A stretch of 62,500 nucleotides of DNA from Dyadobacter chenwenxiniae (GCF_022869785.1 NZ_CP094997.1:5507501-5570000), one strand, 5' to 3'; shown: positions 25,820-34,441, numbered from the stretch's first letter. The notes: generated by a model from the sequence alone, not told the origin. A program made the numbers and translations.

Positions 25820-26534
25820 CAAATTTATTGAGCTGTTTCACAAGTACCTCAAAATCTTTGGGATACGGCGCTTCAACCCGGATTGGATCTCCATTCATCA
25901 GAGCAAACGACAACGCAAAAGCATGTAGCGCAACACGCTGAATAAGAGGTTGTTCCTCCGTTTCCTTTTTTAAATTGAATTTTCTTTTCAAACTGGAAAG
26001 GAAAATTGGCTCACCGCCATATTGCGGGTCACAAACAATCGGCGCTTTCAGGCAAGAAAGGTGAATGCGTATCTGGTGCATACGCCCGGTAATGGGGATA
26101 CATTCCACTAACGTGTATCCGCGATAAACTTTCAGCGTATTGAAAATGGTTTCCGCTGTCTTGCCCTCTGCCCGGTCAATCTTAACGGCAGTGCCGTTTT
26201 TCAACTGCAAAATGGGCAGGTAAACAGAAATGCTGTCCAGGTTATGAATGCCGTTTGCAACAGCGTGATAACGCTTGGTCACTTCGCGGTGCTCGAATTG
26301 CATCGCCAAATGCCGGTAAGCGGCAGGGTTTTTTGCAAAAGCAAGAACGCCGGAAGTTTCCTTATCCAACCTGTGTGCCGCTTGGAGTTCAGAATTATAT
26401 TCTTTCGCTAATCTCAACACACTTCCTCCCCTATCCGCTGTCCTTTCGTCCAATGTGGCCAGATGCGGCGGTTTATTAACGAGCAAAAAATCCTCGTCTT
26501 CAAATAATATCAGGTCCTTAAAATTGATCTTCAT
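25812..26534 (-). CDS. RluA-family RNA pseudouridine synthase
   Basis: A 240-residue single-domain enzyme. The catalytic Asp57 lies in AAHRLDKETSG, and VTKRYHAVANG and GRMHQIRIHLSCLKAPIVCDPQYGG complete the RluA/RluC/RluD pattern. No S4 domain is present at the N-terminus, so it is a short form. The target uridine, in rRNA or tRNA, cannot be told from the sequence. A second short RluA-type gene is at 44360-45091; the two are not close copies. Confidence 0.9.
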   Translation of the reverse strand: MKINFKDLILFEDEDFLLVNKPPHLATLDERTADRGGSVLRLAKEYNSELQAAHRLDKETSGVLAFAKNPAAYRHLAMQFEHREVTKRYHAVANGIHNLDSISVYLPILQLKNGTAVKIDRAEGKTAETIFNTLKVYRGYTLVECIPITGRMHQIRIHLSCLKAPIVCDPQYGGEPIFLSSLKRKFNLKKETEEQPLIQRVALHAFALSFALMNGDPIRVEAPYPKDFEVLVKQLNKFGV

Positions 26535-26540
26535 GAGTAT

Positions 26541-26592
26541 TTAAATAAAAATAATCCGGAAGAACGACCCATTGTGGTTATTCCGCCGGATT
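26541..26592 (-). terminator. Possible terminator of the toxin-antitoxin transcript
   Basis: Arms AATCCGG (26553-26559) and CCGGATT (26586-26592) enclose an imperfect extended stem. On the minus strand the stem is followed by an A/T-rich stretch with ATTTTTATTT. It lies between the toxin gene and the pseudouridine synthase start. Confidence 0.4.
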
Positions 26593-26613
26593 GGCATGTT
26601 AAGGCAAAGATAA

Positions 26614-26871
26614 CTACTTTTTGTATGCCTCTTTTCGATCTGCAACCTTAACCACTTCTATCAAAAGCTTGTCGTCTTCAATCGAATAGATCACACGATA
26701 ATTACCAATCCTGATTCTATAACTGTTTGTAAAATTTTCTAGTTTCCTGACGCCCTGCGGCCTTGGATTGTTCATGAGCGCATCAATGTGCGTAATGATT
26801 TTTAATCTGAATGGTTTTGGAATGTTTTCTAACTCTTTTAAAGCAGATTTTTTGATTATGATCTTGTACAT
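26614..26871 (-). CDS. RelE/ParE-family toxin
   Basis: An 85-residue protein with the RelE fold: MYKIIIKKSALKELENIPKPFRLKI, PRPQGVRKLENFTNSYRIRIGNYRVIYSIEDD and a C-terminal VADRKEAYKK. The RIRIGNYRVIYSI strand pair and the basic residues typical of mRNA interferases are present. It starts one base after the antitoxin gene ends, the usual antitoxin-toxin order. It would cleave mRNA in the ribosome when freed from its partner; gyrase inhibition (ParE type) is a less likely alternative. Confidence 0.85.
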   Translation of the reverse strand: MYKIIIKKSALKELENIPKPFRLKIITHIDALMNNPRPQGVRKLENFTNSYRIRIGNYRVIYSIEDDKLLIEVVKVADRKEAYKK

Positions 26872-26872
26872 A

Positions 26873-27070
26873 TCAATCTTTCGAAATCAGCGAGCTTTTT
26901 ATTTCTTCCCAATCGAGTGAAGGCTCATTTTTTCTCAAATTAATTGCTACTTCATCCTCAATATCATCCAGAATATCCAAGAGATTGTCCCGATCTTTTA
27001 ATAAATCAAAATCAATGACAACCGCCTTTTTTTGGCCTTCCTCATCCGTTAAATAGCTGATCCCTTTCAT
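26873..27070 (-). CDS. RelB-like antitoxin
   Basis: A 65-residue acidic protein, MKGISYLTDEEGQKKAVVIDFD at the N-terminus and a helical, Asp/Glu-rich C-terminal part ending SLDWEEIKSSLISKD. The short beta-helix start followed by a toxin-wrapping helix fits small RelB/Phd-like antitoxins. The assignment rests mainly on its position directly upstream of the RelE-type toxin with a one-base gap. Confidence 0.8.
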   Translation of the reverse strand: MKGISYLTDEEGQKKAVVIDFDLLKDRDNLLDILDDIEDEVAINLRKNEPSLDWEEIKSSLISKD

Positions 27071-27103
27071 AATCCGTCAAAATTTAAGGAAAGTTAATAA
27101 ATT

Positions 27104-27814
27104 CTAAACCAATGCGCTAACCTTCGTGGGGTTTGGATTGGTGGTGTCGGATTCGACGAGACCATCGCGCAGGCGGACGATCCTGTGGGCGTAATGAGCG
27201 ATGTCTTCTTCGTGGGTTACCATGACGATCGTGTTGCCTTTGCTGTACAACTGGTCGAAGAGATCCATGATTTCGTAGGACGTTTTAGAGTCCAGGTTTC
27301 CCGTAGGCTCATCGGCCAGCAGGATGCTTGGGTCGTTAACGAGCGCCCGGGCAATGGCCACACGCTGGCGTTGCCCACCTGAAAGCTCATTAGGTTTGTG
27401 TCCGGCCCGATTTTCAAGTCCAACATTTTTAAGTGATAACATGGCTTTTTCTGTCCGGTCCGATTTGTTCAAACCAGCGTAAATAAGCGGTAAAGCAACA
27501 TTATCGAGCGAAGACATTCTTGGTAAAAGGTTAAATGTCTGAAACACAAAACCGATTTCTTTATTCCTGATTTCAGCTAATTCGCTTTCTGTCATATCAC
27601 TCACATCCTTACTGTTGAGGATGTAACGACCCGTCGTAGGCGTATCCAGACAGCCAATAATGTTCATTAACGTAGATTTCCCAGAACCCGACGGACCCAT
27701 AAAGGCCACATATTCACCTTTATTAACTGAAATTGTGACTGATTTCAACGCCTGGATGATCTCGCTCCCCATCACATAACGTTTCGAAATTTCAGTGGTT
27801 TCTATGATTTTCAT
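27104..27814 (-). CDS. ABC transporter ATP-binding protein (MacB/LolD type)
   Basis: A 236-residue ATPase. The Walker A GPSGSGKST, Q-loop VFQTFNLLP, signature LSGGQRQRVAIARAL, Walker B ILLADEPTGNLDS and H-loop MVTHEED are all intact. The closest general group is the MacB/LolD/FtsE type, which works with FtsX-like permeases. No permease gene is adjacent, so the partner must be encoded elsewhere. It precedes the toxin-antitoxin pair by 33 bp on the same strand, possibly sharing a transcript. Confidence 0.92.
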   Translation of the reverse strand: MKIIETTEISKRYVMGSEIIQALKSVTISVNKGEYVAFMGPSGSGKSTLMNIIGCLDTPTTGRYILNSKDVSDMTESELAEIRNKEIGFVFQTFNLLPRMSSLDNVALPLIYAGLNKSDRTEKAMLSLKNVGLENRAGHKPNELSGGQRQRVAIARALVNDPSILLADEPTGNLDSKTSYEIMDLFDQLYSKGNTIVMVTHEEDIAHYAHRIVRLRDGLVESDTTNPNPTKVSALV

Positions 27815-27851
27815 GGGATGTTTTTTCAGAAATTGGGATAAATATTTTACG

Positions 27852-28304
27852 TTATGCGGCAGACATAATAGTGCGCAAATGGCTGCTTACATACAAAGCG
27901 GCAAGAATTATCGGGGGAGAAACGGACTCATTATCAACATTGCCTTCGTCTTTCCAAAAGCTGGTTAATGTAAATTCAGCAGCGTCCTCAGCGGTTTTTA
28001 CAATCCATTTTTTTCTGGTCCAGGACTCATATTTCCATTCATATAGCCCGTCTTCGTAGGTTATAGTGGCAGAATCACTCCAAACATTGTACTTGATTTC
28101 GCCAAGCACTTTTGTGCCGTCTATATCCAGAATTTTGGTGATTGTGTTGAAAAGGCCTTTGTTTTTAAATCGAAGCAAATAACCATTCAGCTCACCGTAT
28201 CCCGTACTTTTCCAAAAGTTTGTTTTCAATATCCCGACGATCAGCTTTCCCCGGAAAATGCGGCACTCGGTTCCGCTGATGTTAGATTTCCAGGATAAAG
28301 ACAT
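27852..28304 (-). CDS. Hypothetical protein
   Basis: A 150-residue soluble protein with no signal peptide and no family I can name. It is beta-rich with many aromatic residues (TECRIFRGKLIVGIL, LNGYLLRFKNKGLF, ATITYEDGLYEWKYES), and ends in a hydrophobic helix (PPIILAALYVSSHLRTI). The layout resembles a Tubby/scramblase-like barrel with a C-terminal anchor helix, but this is only a visual impression. It lies between the ABC ATPase (37 bp) and the membrane-TPR gene (36 bp), all on the minus strand. Confidence 0.6.
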   Translation of the reverse strand: MSLSWKSNISGTECRIFRGKLIVGILKTNFWKSTGYGELNGYLLRFKNKGLFNTITKILDIDGTKVLGEIKYNVWSDSATITYEDGLYEWKYESWTRKKWIVKTAEDAAEFTLTSFWKDEGNVDNESVSPPIILAALYVSSHLRTIMSAA

Positions 28305-28340
28305 GTTGATGAAGTGTAATGATTTCCCTAAAATATTAAA

Positions 28341-31004
28341 TCACTGAAATTCCGCCCTTTGTTTTTCGATAAGAGCCCGCATAGGCTGATAGCGAGTCAT
28401 AAATTGCTGATAATCGGCAGGCAATGCGTATTGTCTCACCTTTTCCTCCCCTTCATTTCCCTGCACGATTAAACCTTGTTCTAAACTCAGATACGCATAT
28501 TGTTCCCAGAGTTGTGGCGCGTATTCATTATACCGCAATGCATCCAGCACCAGTTTATAAGCCTTCGCAGTTGATTTTTTCTGTCTAAAATACATAGAAG
28601 CTTCGGAAATGACCTTTTCGTCAAATGGATTTATGCGTACAGCATCGTCAAAATTTCGGTCTGAGGGTGATTTCCGGGCAAGTTGCAGCAACGAATCAGT
28701 GAGGGATTTTGGCTTTGCGCCGGAGAATAATGTTTGTTTCAATTTTTCAATGGCAGCATTTTGCTCTTTTTCCTGAATTTTATCCAAAAGCACAACCGCG
28801 ACTTCTTTTTTATCAGATAAAGCATTTGCCACTGCCATTCCTATCGTTCCTTCAACGCCTTCCACCACCGACAATGCTTCAATGGCCTGATCGTAAAGGC
28901 CAAGCTGTAAGAGCCAGTGCCCCAATATTTTATGGTACAAATCGCTTTTTTCACCATCCTCATCTGCCCAGCCGGAAAGCGTTTCCAAGGCTTTTAATTT
29001 GTTGCCGCTGTAAAATTCAGAATATAAGGCTGCAAGGCTCAAATCCTGCGACAGAACCGGGTTTTTTGCTGCCAATGCTGGCAAAAGTTTCGCTGGAAAA
29101 CTGTCAGTTTTGGCTTGATTAACACTATAATTCAATAAGTAAGCAAACGCAGAAGCACTTAGCAGCGAATCTGCGGGAACAGCGTTCTTATTAAATTTTT
29201 CCTCCGAAAAATTTTGTCTCAAATTCTGCACGGCAAGCCAGTTTGCCTGCCAGGAAAGATAATCACGCTTTTCACTCGCAGTCGCCAAAGAGTCCAATAA
29301 TCCCGAATCCGTGTTCTTAGCCAAAATGGCGAGTAGATTTGTTGCAGGAATTTCGGCGCGTTTGGTCGTTTCTTCGGCCCTAGCGAGATAATAGTAAGCC
29401 GAGTCCGCCACATTTGTTTTGAAATACAGCATGCCCAAATTGTTGAGCAATTCGCCGCTTTTCGGAAATGTCCTGACGCCTTCCTGCAAGCTGTAAACGG
29501 CATCAAAAAAGAGATTTTCCTGTACCAAAATGCCGCTCAATCCGGAGTAAGCTTGTGGCGAGGGGTTTTTAAGCAATGATTGTCTGAAATAAAAAGCCGC
29601 CGCATTCCGGTCGCCCTGCCGCAATGCAAGCGAAGCCAGTGCGTAGTTGGATTTATGATTTTGAAATTCCTGCTGAACGGCGAGCTTGTAATATTGCTCC
29701 GAAAGCGAAAATTCCTCTGTATTCGCATGCAAATCGCCCAACCCATTGAAATATCCTGCAATGGCTTGGTTCACCGGCAGCAATCTTTGGATAGAAAACA
29801 GAACAATCAAGATTGTAAAACCAAACAAGCGCGTCTGAGTGAGTCCAAACCGGAGCGGCTTGTAAAGCACCTTATATACCGCCAGTTTTTGCTGAAAAAG
29901 CGGATAGAAATTGATCAGAACATAAAACAAAAACAGCACGCTCATCGCAAGTTGACCCTGCACCACAACATCTTCCAGTGTCTCCAAAACCGGATCATTA
30001 GCCGTCGCCGACATATATGTTGTGAAGGAAACAGCAATGATGAACATCCCGATATAGAGCCAGAATCCAGTGCTTCGGAAAGGGATAATGCCATCCGTGG
30101 AGTCCGCTCGGCGTCTGAAACCCCATATTCCTAGAATAGCAGCGGTCAATGCTAGAAAAACAGGGCTAACTAGTGTTAATTCCCAATCGATTTGCTTTGT
30201 ATTTCTTAGATATAATAAAATAAGTAAAACTAAATACAAAATGCTGATTACAAGAAAATTAACTAATCCTGACTTGCCTTTCGAAACAGAACCACTGGTG
30301 CTAAGCCAAACCAGCGCAGCCATAATTTCAGTTGAAACAACGATAAGAAACAGAACCGTTATAAGCAGCCAAAATGGAAAGGAATAGGAAGCAGCCGTTA
30401 GTCCTGGAAGTGGGGTTTTTGCAACAAGAGCAATTAAGATAGCCAGAAAGGCAGTGACGCCGCCTACACCCAAAATACGCCTTGCAATGCCGAAATCCGG
30501 CCTGAATGCATGAAAATAATAAGTGACGCCCCCGTAAAGGATAACCGTTATCAGAAAAAGCGCCCGGTTAGCGTCTCCAAATGCACCCAGCATTTCCAGC
30601 CTTGAGAATGCCAGGAAGACAATAAAAACGATTGTTCCGGCTAAATACCAAAATCTGGACAATGTGGTTAATGCAGCCAGAACGATTGTCAGCCCTATCA
30701 AAGAAAAAACTAAAAACAGCGTAACAGATACAAAGTCAGTCTCCATAACCGAAGCCATAAAACTTTCCGTCACCAAATGTGAAGGTGTCGAAACGCCATA
30801 TTGCCATTCGCCGAGTTGCAAGACATCCACTACAGCAGTCGTTTCCGACAGCTCGCTGATCACATTCCAGCGAATAACGTTTCCTAATGGATCAATGCTT
30901 TTGACAGCGAAAAAAATCAGCGCCAAAAGCAAAACAAGGAAAGCCGCAGCCGTCATCCTCCGCTCCGACGGCGACCAAACTTTCCAGAAAAAAAATTCCT
31001 TCAT
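28341..31004 (-). CDS. Polytopic membrane protein with C-terminal TPR repeats
   Basis: An 887-residue protein. The first about 420 residues contain roughly ten to twelve hydrophobic helices (for example AAFLVLLLALIFFAV, FLVILLALVAKT-like segments, FTILIVLFSIQRLLP). The rest is built of TPR-type helices: DLHANTEEFSLSEQYYKLAVQQ, YALASLALRQGDRNAAAFYFRQSL and LNNLGMLYFKTNVADSAYYYLARAE are clear repeats. Such combined proteins in Bacteroidota have no assigned role. An envelope scaffold is plausible. No catalytic motif is visible. The gene starts the minus-strand run ahead of the ABC ATPase. Confidence 0.75.
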   Translation of the reverse strand: MKEFFFWKVWSPSERRMTAAAFLVLLLALIFFAVKSIDPLGNVIRWNVISELSETTAVVDVLQLGEWQYGVSTPSHLVTESFMASVMETDFVSVTLFLVFSLIGLTIVLAALTTLSRFWYLAGTIVFIVFLAFSRLEMLGAFGDANRALFLITVILYGGVTYYFHAFRPDFGIARRILGVGGVTAFLAILIALVAKTPLPGLTAASYSFPFWLLITVLFLIVVSTEIMAALVWLSTSGSVSKGKSGLVNFLVISILYLVLLILLYLRNTKQIDWELTLVSPVFLALTAAILGIWGFRRRADSTDGIIPFRSTGFWLYIGMFIIAVSFTTYMSATANDPVLETLEDVVVQGQLAMSVLFLFYVLINFYPLFQQKLAVYKVLYKPLRFGLTQTRLFGFTILIVLFSIQRLLPVNQAIAGYFNGLGDLHANTEEFSLSEQYYKLAVQQEFQNHKSNYALASLALRQGDRNAAAFYFRQSLLKNPSPQAYSGLSGILVQENLFFDAVYSLQEGVRTFPKSGELLNNLGMLYFKTNVADSAYYYLARAEETTKRAEIPATNLLAILAKNTDSGLLDSLATASEKRDYLSWQANWLAVQNLRQNFSEEKFNKNAVPADSLLSASAFAYLLNYSVNQAKTDSFPAKLLPALAAKNPVLSQDLSLAALYSEFYSGNKLKALETLSGWADEDGEKSDLYHKILGHWLLQLGLYDQAIEALSVVEGVEGTIGMAVANALSDKKEVAVVLLDKIQEKEQNAAIEKLKQTLFSGAKPKSLTDSLLQLARKSPSDRNFDDAVRINPFDEKVISEASMYFRQKKSTAKAYKLVLDALRYNEYAPQLWEQYAYLSLEQGLIVQGNEGEEKVRQYALPADYQQFMTRYQPMRALIEKQRAEFQ

Positions 31005-31092
31005 AGATTTTATTTAAAACAATTCGGAAACGTAAGAATACAGGGTTTTTCTATACAGCACCGTGAAAAACATTAATATCCTGTAATTTCCA

Positions 31093-31404
31093 CTAAGTCG
31101 GTTTGTTCCAACAATGCCAGCGCTTGCAGCAGTTTTTCAGACAAAATTCTCTTAGTCTTTCTTTTGAAGTGTTACCGCAAGTGAGCCAGATAACCTTTGG
31201 CGGGCATCCATGTATATTCAGGAGTGAGACAAAATCATCGTCTTTGGTAATAACGATGGCATTTCGTTCTTTGGCGAGCGTAAATATCTCCCAGTCTTCT
31301 GCTGCACACAAGTTTAGAAATCGGGCAGAATAACATTCAATGTTGTAATGAGAGGCAATCCACAATGCAAGGCTTGGCGGAATGTGGGCATCCAGTATGA
31401 TCAT
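31093..31404 (-). CDS. DUF5615-type PIN-like toxin candidate, C-terminus frameshifted
   Basis: A 103-residue protein whose first 78 or so residues match the DUF5615 PIN-like family: MIILDAHIPPSLA carries the first acidic residue, then AAEDWEIFTLAKERNAIVITKDDDFVSL the next ones. From about LREF the frame reads an atypical cysteine-rich tail (CLKNCCKRWHCWNKPT). Reading the next frame instead gives LSEKLLQALALLEQTDLVEI and a stop at 31073, which is the family-type C-terminal helix. One base has probably been lost near 31150, in or next to a run of four T residues. It forms a pair with the DUF433 gene upstream, overlapping by one base. Confidence 0.8.
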   Translation of the reverse strand: MIILDAHIPPSLALWIASHYNIECYSARFLNLCAAEDWEIFTLAKERNAIVITKDDDFVSLLNIHGCPPKVIWLTCGNTSKERLREFCLKNCCKRWHCWNKPT

Positions 31405-31637
31405 TAAGCAGCTTGCAAAACGGGATGGTTCAATTTAATCGCAGCGTATAGCAGGCAGGCGGTGATATCCTCCGGTTCAAGATCAGGAAGTTCCTCTGTT
31501 ACGATCTGTTCAGCGGTCAGCCCGTTTGCCAACAACTCAATAACATCAGTTACCCGAATACGCATGTTGCGAATACAAGGTTTGCCGCCGCATAGGTTCG
31601 GATTGAATGTGATTCGTTCCAGGAGTTGCTTATTCAT
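31404..31637 (-). CDS. DUF433 antitoxin-like protein
   Basis: A 77-residue protein with the DUF433 pattern LLERITFNPNLCGGKPCIRNMRIRVTDVIELLANGLTAEQI and ELPDLEPEDITACLLYA. DUF433 proteins are winged-helix-like and pair with DUF5615 or other PIN-like proteins in presumed toxin-antitoxin modules. ATG 31637 gives the usual N-terminus MNKQLLERI; an ATG three codons upstream (31646) is also possible. The overlap with the downstream gene indicates coupling. Confidence 0.85.
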   Translation of the reverse strand: MNKQLLERITFNPNLCGGKPCIRNMRIRVTDVIELLANGLTAEQIVTEELPDLEPEDITACLLYAAIKLNHPVLQAA

Positions 31638-31740
31638 TTGTAACAAATATGTTCTATGTCAAATTTAACCGTTTCCGCCAACACTATCAACAAAACAAAC
31701 CGACTATCTAAAAAATATCCAATAATTCAACATTTGCACT

Positions 31741-31772
31741 CTTGGTACTGACCAAATTATCTCCTACTTTTG
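31741..31772 (+). promoter_or_regulatory. atpD promoter
   Basis: CTTG (31741-31744) and TACTTTTG (31765-31772, exact TAnnTTTG) are spaced 20 bp, the preferred Bacteroidota -33/-7 arrangement. Initiation near 31779 gives a leader of about 36 nt to ATG 31815. A 9-bp inverted repeat (31756-31764 and 31794-31802, ATTATCTCC and GGAGATAAT) spans the -7 element. Confidence 0.65.
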
Positions 31773-31814
31773 CGGTCTGAAAAAAACCTCATTGGAGATA
31801 ATCAAAATTATATA

Positions 31815-33329
31815 ATGGCAAACGCGACAAACATAGGAAAAATTACGCAGGTAATTGGTCCGGTTGTAGACGTATCATTTGAGGATAGCGGACTTATTCC
31901 GTCGATCCTTGATGCGTTAGAAGTCATCAAATCAAACGGTCAGAGAGTAGTTCTTGAGTGTCAACAACACTTGGGCGAAGATCGTATCCGCACCATTGCA
32001 ATGGACAGCACCGAAGGGATGCAGCGCGGAATGGCGGTTACTCCCCTTGGATCACCGATCAGAATGCCGGTTGGCGAAGGGATCAAAGGACGTTTGTTCA
32101 ACGTGATCGGCGAAGCAATCGACGGACTTACACCGCTTGACAATTCGAATGGTATTTCAATTCACCGTTCAGCTCCTAAGTTTGAAGATCTTGCAACATC
32201 AACTGAAATCCTTTTCACAGGGATTAAAGTAATTGACCTGCTTGCGCCTTATGTAAAAGGAGGTAAAATTGGTCTTTTCGGTGGTGCCGGTGTTGGTAAA
32301 ACCGTTTTGATCCAGGAATTGATCAACAACATTGCAAAAGCTTACGCAGGTCTTTCTGTATTTGCTGGTGTTGGAGAGCGTACCCGCGAAGGCAATGACC
32401 TGATGCGTGAAATGATCGAAGCTGGTATCATTAAATACGGCGACGAATTCAAACACAGCATGGAAGAAGGCGGCTGGGACATTTCAAAAGTGGATTATAA
32501 TACTTTGAAAGACTCGCAAGCAACTTTCGTTTTCGGACAAATGAACGAACCTCCTGGCGCACGTGCCCGTGTTGCACTTTCAGGATTGACAATGGCTGAG
32601 TATTTCCGTGACGGAGATGGCGAAGGTCAGGGTCGCGATATTCTTTTCTTTATCGACAACATTTTCCGCTTTACACAAGCAGGTTCTGAGGTTTCGGCCC
32701 TTTTGGGACGTATGCCTTCTGCGGTGGGTTATCAGCCAACATTGGCAACGGAAATGGGACAGATGCAGGAACGCATTACATCTACAAAACGCGGTTCAAT
32801 TACATCTGTACAAGCCGTTTACGTGCCTGCGGATGACTTGACTGACCCCGCTCCTGCGACAACATTTGCTCACTTGGACGCAACGACAGTATTAAGCCGT
32901 AAAGTTTCTGAAAAAGGAATTTACCCTGCCGTGGATCCACTCGATTCAGCTTCAAGGATTTTGAATGCGGAAACATTGGGTGCAGCACATTATGATTGCG
33001 CACAGCGTGTCAAGAACATTCTTCAGCGTTATAAGGAATTGCAGGATATCATTGCAATCCTTGGTATGGAAGAACTTTCTGACGAAGATAAGCTGGTCGT
33101 TTCACGCGCCCGTCGTGTTGAGCGTTTCTTGTCTCAGCCATTCTTTGTTGCAGAGCAATTCACAGGTTTGAAAGGAACATTGGTTGATATTAATGATACA
33201 ATCAAAGGTTTCAACCTGATCATGGACGGAAGCTATGACCACCTTCCTGAAATGGCTTTCAACCTGGTTGGAACAATCGAAGATGCGCAGGCAAAAGGAG
33301 AAAAAATGCTTGCAGAAGCAACGAGATAG
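31815..33329 (+). CDS. atpD: F1F0 ATP synthase subunit beta
   Basis: A 504-residue catalytic subunit. The Walker A GGAGVGKTVLI, the catalytic-Glu region AGVGERTREGNDL, Walker B DILFFIDNIFRF and ALLGRMPSAVGYQPTLATEMG are family constants. ATG 31815 begins MANATNIGKITQVIGPVVDV. The TTG at 31770 lies upstream of the expected transcription start, so the extension is rejected. As in other Bacteroidota, atpD and atpC form a separate unit away from the other F1F0 genes, which are not in the window. Confidence 0.98.
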   Translation: MANATNIGKITQVIGPVVDVSFEDSGLIPSILDALEVIKSNGQRVVLECQQHLGEDRIRTIAMDSTEGMQRGMAVTPLGSPIRMPVGEGIKGRLFNVIGEAIDGLTPLDNSNGISIHRSAPKFEDLATSTEILFTGIKVIDLLAPYVKGGKIGLFGGAGVGKTVLIQELINNIAKAYAGLSVFAGVGERTREGNDLMREMIEAGIIKYGDEFKHSMEEGGWDISKVDYNTLKDSQATFVFGQMNEPPGARARVALSGLTMAEYFRDGDGEGQGRDILFFIDNIFRFTQAGSEVSALLGRMPSAVGYQPTLATEMGQMQERITSTKRGSITSVQAVYVPADDLTDPAPATTFAHLDATTVLSRKVSEKGIYPAVDPLDSASRILNAETLGAAHYDCAQRVKNILQRYKELQDIIAILGMEELSDEDKLVVSRARRVERFLSQPFFVAEQFTGLKGTLVDINDTIKGFNLIMDGSYDHLPEMAFNLVGTIEDAQAKGEKMLAEATR

Positions 33330-33336
33330 AGTTAAA

Positions 33337-33404
33337 AGTTTAGAGTTTATGAGTTATTCTCGTAGACTGCTCTTTGGGTGCACTAGACTCATTAACTCTA
33401 AACT
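33337..33404 (+). repeat. Long imperfect hairpin between atpD and atpC
   Basis: Two 18-nt arms, 33337-33354 and 33387-33404, are reverse complements with one mismatch and enclose a 32-nt loop. The arms consist of AGTTTAGAGTT-type sequence, and further AACT/AGTT iterations flank them to 33429. The element fills most of the 100-bp gap inside an operon. It may set the ratio of beta to epsilon mRNA or be a dispersed intergenic repeat. Confidence 0.7.
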
Positions 33405-33429
33405 CTTGAACTTATAAACTTAAAAACTC

Positions 33430-33672
33430 ATGCATTTAGAAATCATCACCCCAGATAAGAAAGTGTTTGCCGGAGAGGCAAATGCCGTTACATTGCCGGG
33501 TACTGAAGGACAGTTTCAGGTTCTAAACCGTCACGCACCGCTGGTTAGCACACTGGGCAAAGGTGATGTGGTTGTGGATACAGGAGCCGCAAAACAAACT
33601 TACCTGATCGATGGCGGCGTTGTAGAAGTGCTTAACAACAAAGTTCTCGTTCTGGCAGAATCTGTTCTGTAA
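33430..33672 (+). CDS. atpC: F1F0 ATP synthase subunit epsilon (short form)
   Basis: An 80-residue protein that is only the N-terminal beta-sandwich of the epsilon subunit: MHLEIITPDKKVFAGEANAVTLPGTEGQFQVLNRHAPLVSTLGKG. The C-terminal two-helix domain that inhibits ATP hydrolysis in other bacteria is absent, which is usual for Bacteroidota. It lies 100 bp after atpD, across a hairpin element, and ends at a terminator. Confidence 0.95.
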   Translation: MHLEIITPDKKVFAGEANAVTLPGTEGQFQVLNRHAPLVSTLGKGDVVVDTGAAKQTYLIDGGVVEVLNNKVLVLAESVL

Positions 33673-33686
33673 GATATACTAAATAG

Positions 33687-33723
33687 AAAAGCAGGTGTTG
33701 CGTCAGCGACATCTGCTTTTTTG
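33687..33723. terminator. Terminator of atpD-atpC
   Basis: A 15-bp stem with two G-U pairs (33687-33701 with 33706-33720, AAAAGCAGGTGTTGC), a 4-nt loop and a T-run. It lies between the converging atpC and pirin-like genes and has A-rich DNA on the other side, so it may act both ways. Confidence 0.8.
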
Positions 33724-33743
33724 TGTTTAAACGGCTCAGTAAG

Positions 33744-34427
33744 TTAAGCAGATTCCAGGATCAAAATAATCGCATCGTTGGATAATGCTTCAAACTCAAC
33801 TTCTGAAACATTCCTCAGAGAAAGGCCATCGCGCTTCTCGAGCAGCCTGTTTTGGACTTCGAATGCGCCTTCGATGATGAAAATGAAGATGCTATTTGCT
33901 GGATTTTTGCAAATGTAGAGGCCATCCTGGCGTCCTTCATACTTTCCTATTACCTGCTTTCCGGAGCTGCCGACGAAATCCAATATTGGAATAAGCGTAT
34001 TTTTATTGTTTAGGTCAAAGGCATTTACAGCTTTTTTTTGGATCGGCGGATTATCTGCCAAAAGCCTGATTTGTAGATAATTAACGGATTGGTACGGATA
34101 CGGGTTCGTCATTACAAAATTATCACCCGGCATCACCGTAACACAAAGTGATTCTCCGGAATCAACATATAGCACATCTCCTTTCCCTTCGTCAATTTCA
34201 ATAGCACCCACGAGTGGTAATAAAACAATTTGAACAGGCTCATTAACATTAACTTTCCGCGAAAATTGAGGCAAAAGCGTTTCATCATTCAAAGCCAGCA
34301 AAGTTCCTGACGGCTCCCGATTTTCAGCTTCGTAATGTTCAAAGTTGAAGGTATAAAATGCACGGTAACCTTCCGTCTGGAAATGCCCTCGCCGGCTTTG
34401 AAGATAAATCTGTGCTTCTGTATCCAT
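33744..34427 (-). CDS. Pirin-like bicupin protein
   Basis: A 227-residue cytosolic protein. The start ...YLQSRRGHFQTEGYRAFYTFNFEHY matches the opening of YhaK/YhhW-type pirin-related proteins, and FIFIIEGAFEVQNRLLEKRDGLSLRNVSEVEFEALSNDAIILIL is the C-terminal cupin strand set of the same group. The N-terminal cupin contains LLPLVGAIEID. Metal-binding histidines typical of true pirin are not evident, so catalysis (quercetinase activity) is uncertain. It follows the intradiol dioxygenase by 14 bp, and both act on aromatic or redox chemistry in known families, but the pairing here may be incidental. Confidence 0.72.
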   Translation of the reverse strand: MDTEAQIYLQSRRGHFQTEGYRAFYTFNFEHYEAENREPSGTLLALNDETLLPQFSRKVNVNEPVQIVLLPLVGAIEIDEGKGDVLYVDSGESLCVTVMPGDNFVMTNPYPYQSVNYLQIRLLADNPPIQKKAVNAFDLNNKNTLIPILDFVGSSGKQVIGKYEGRQDGLYICKNPANSIFIFIIEGAFEVQNRLLEKRDGLSLRNVSEVEFEALSNDAIILILESA

Positions 34428-34441
34428 TTATGCAACGATTG

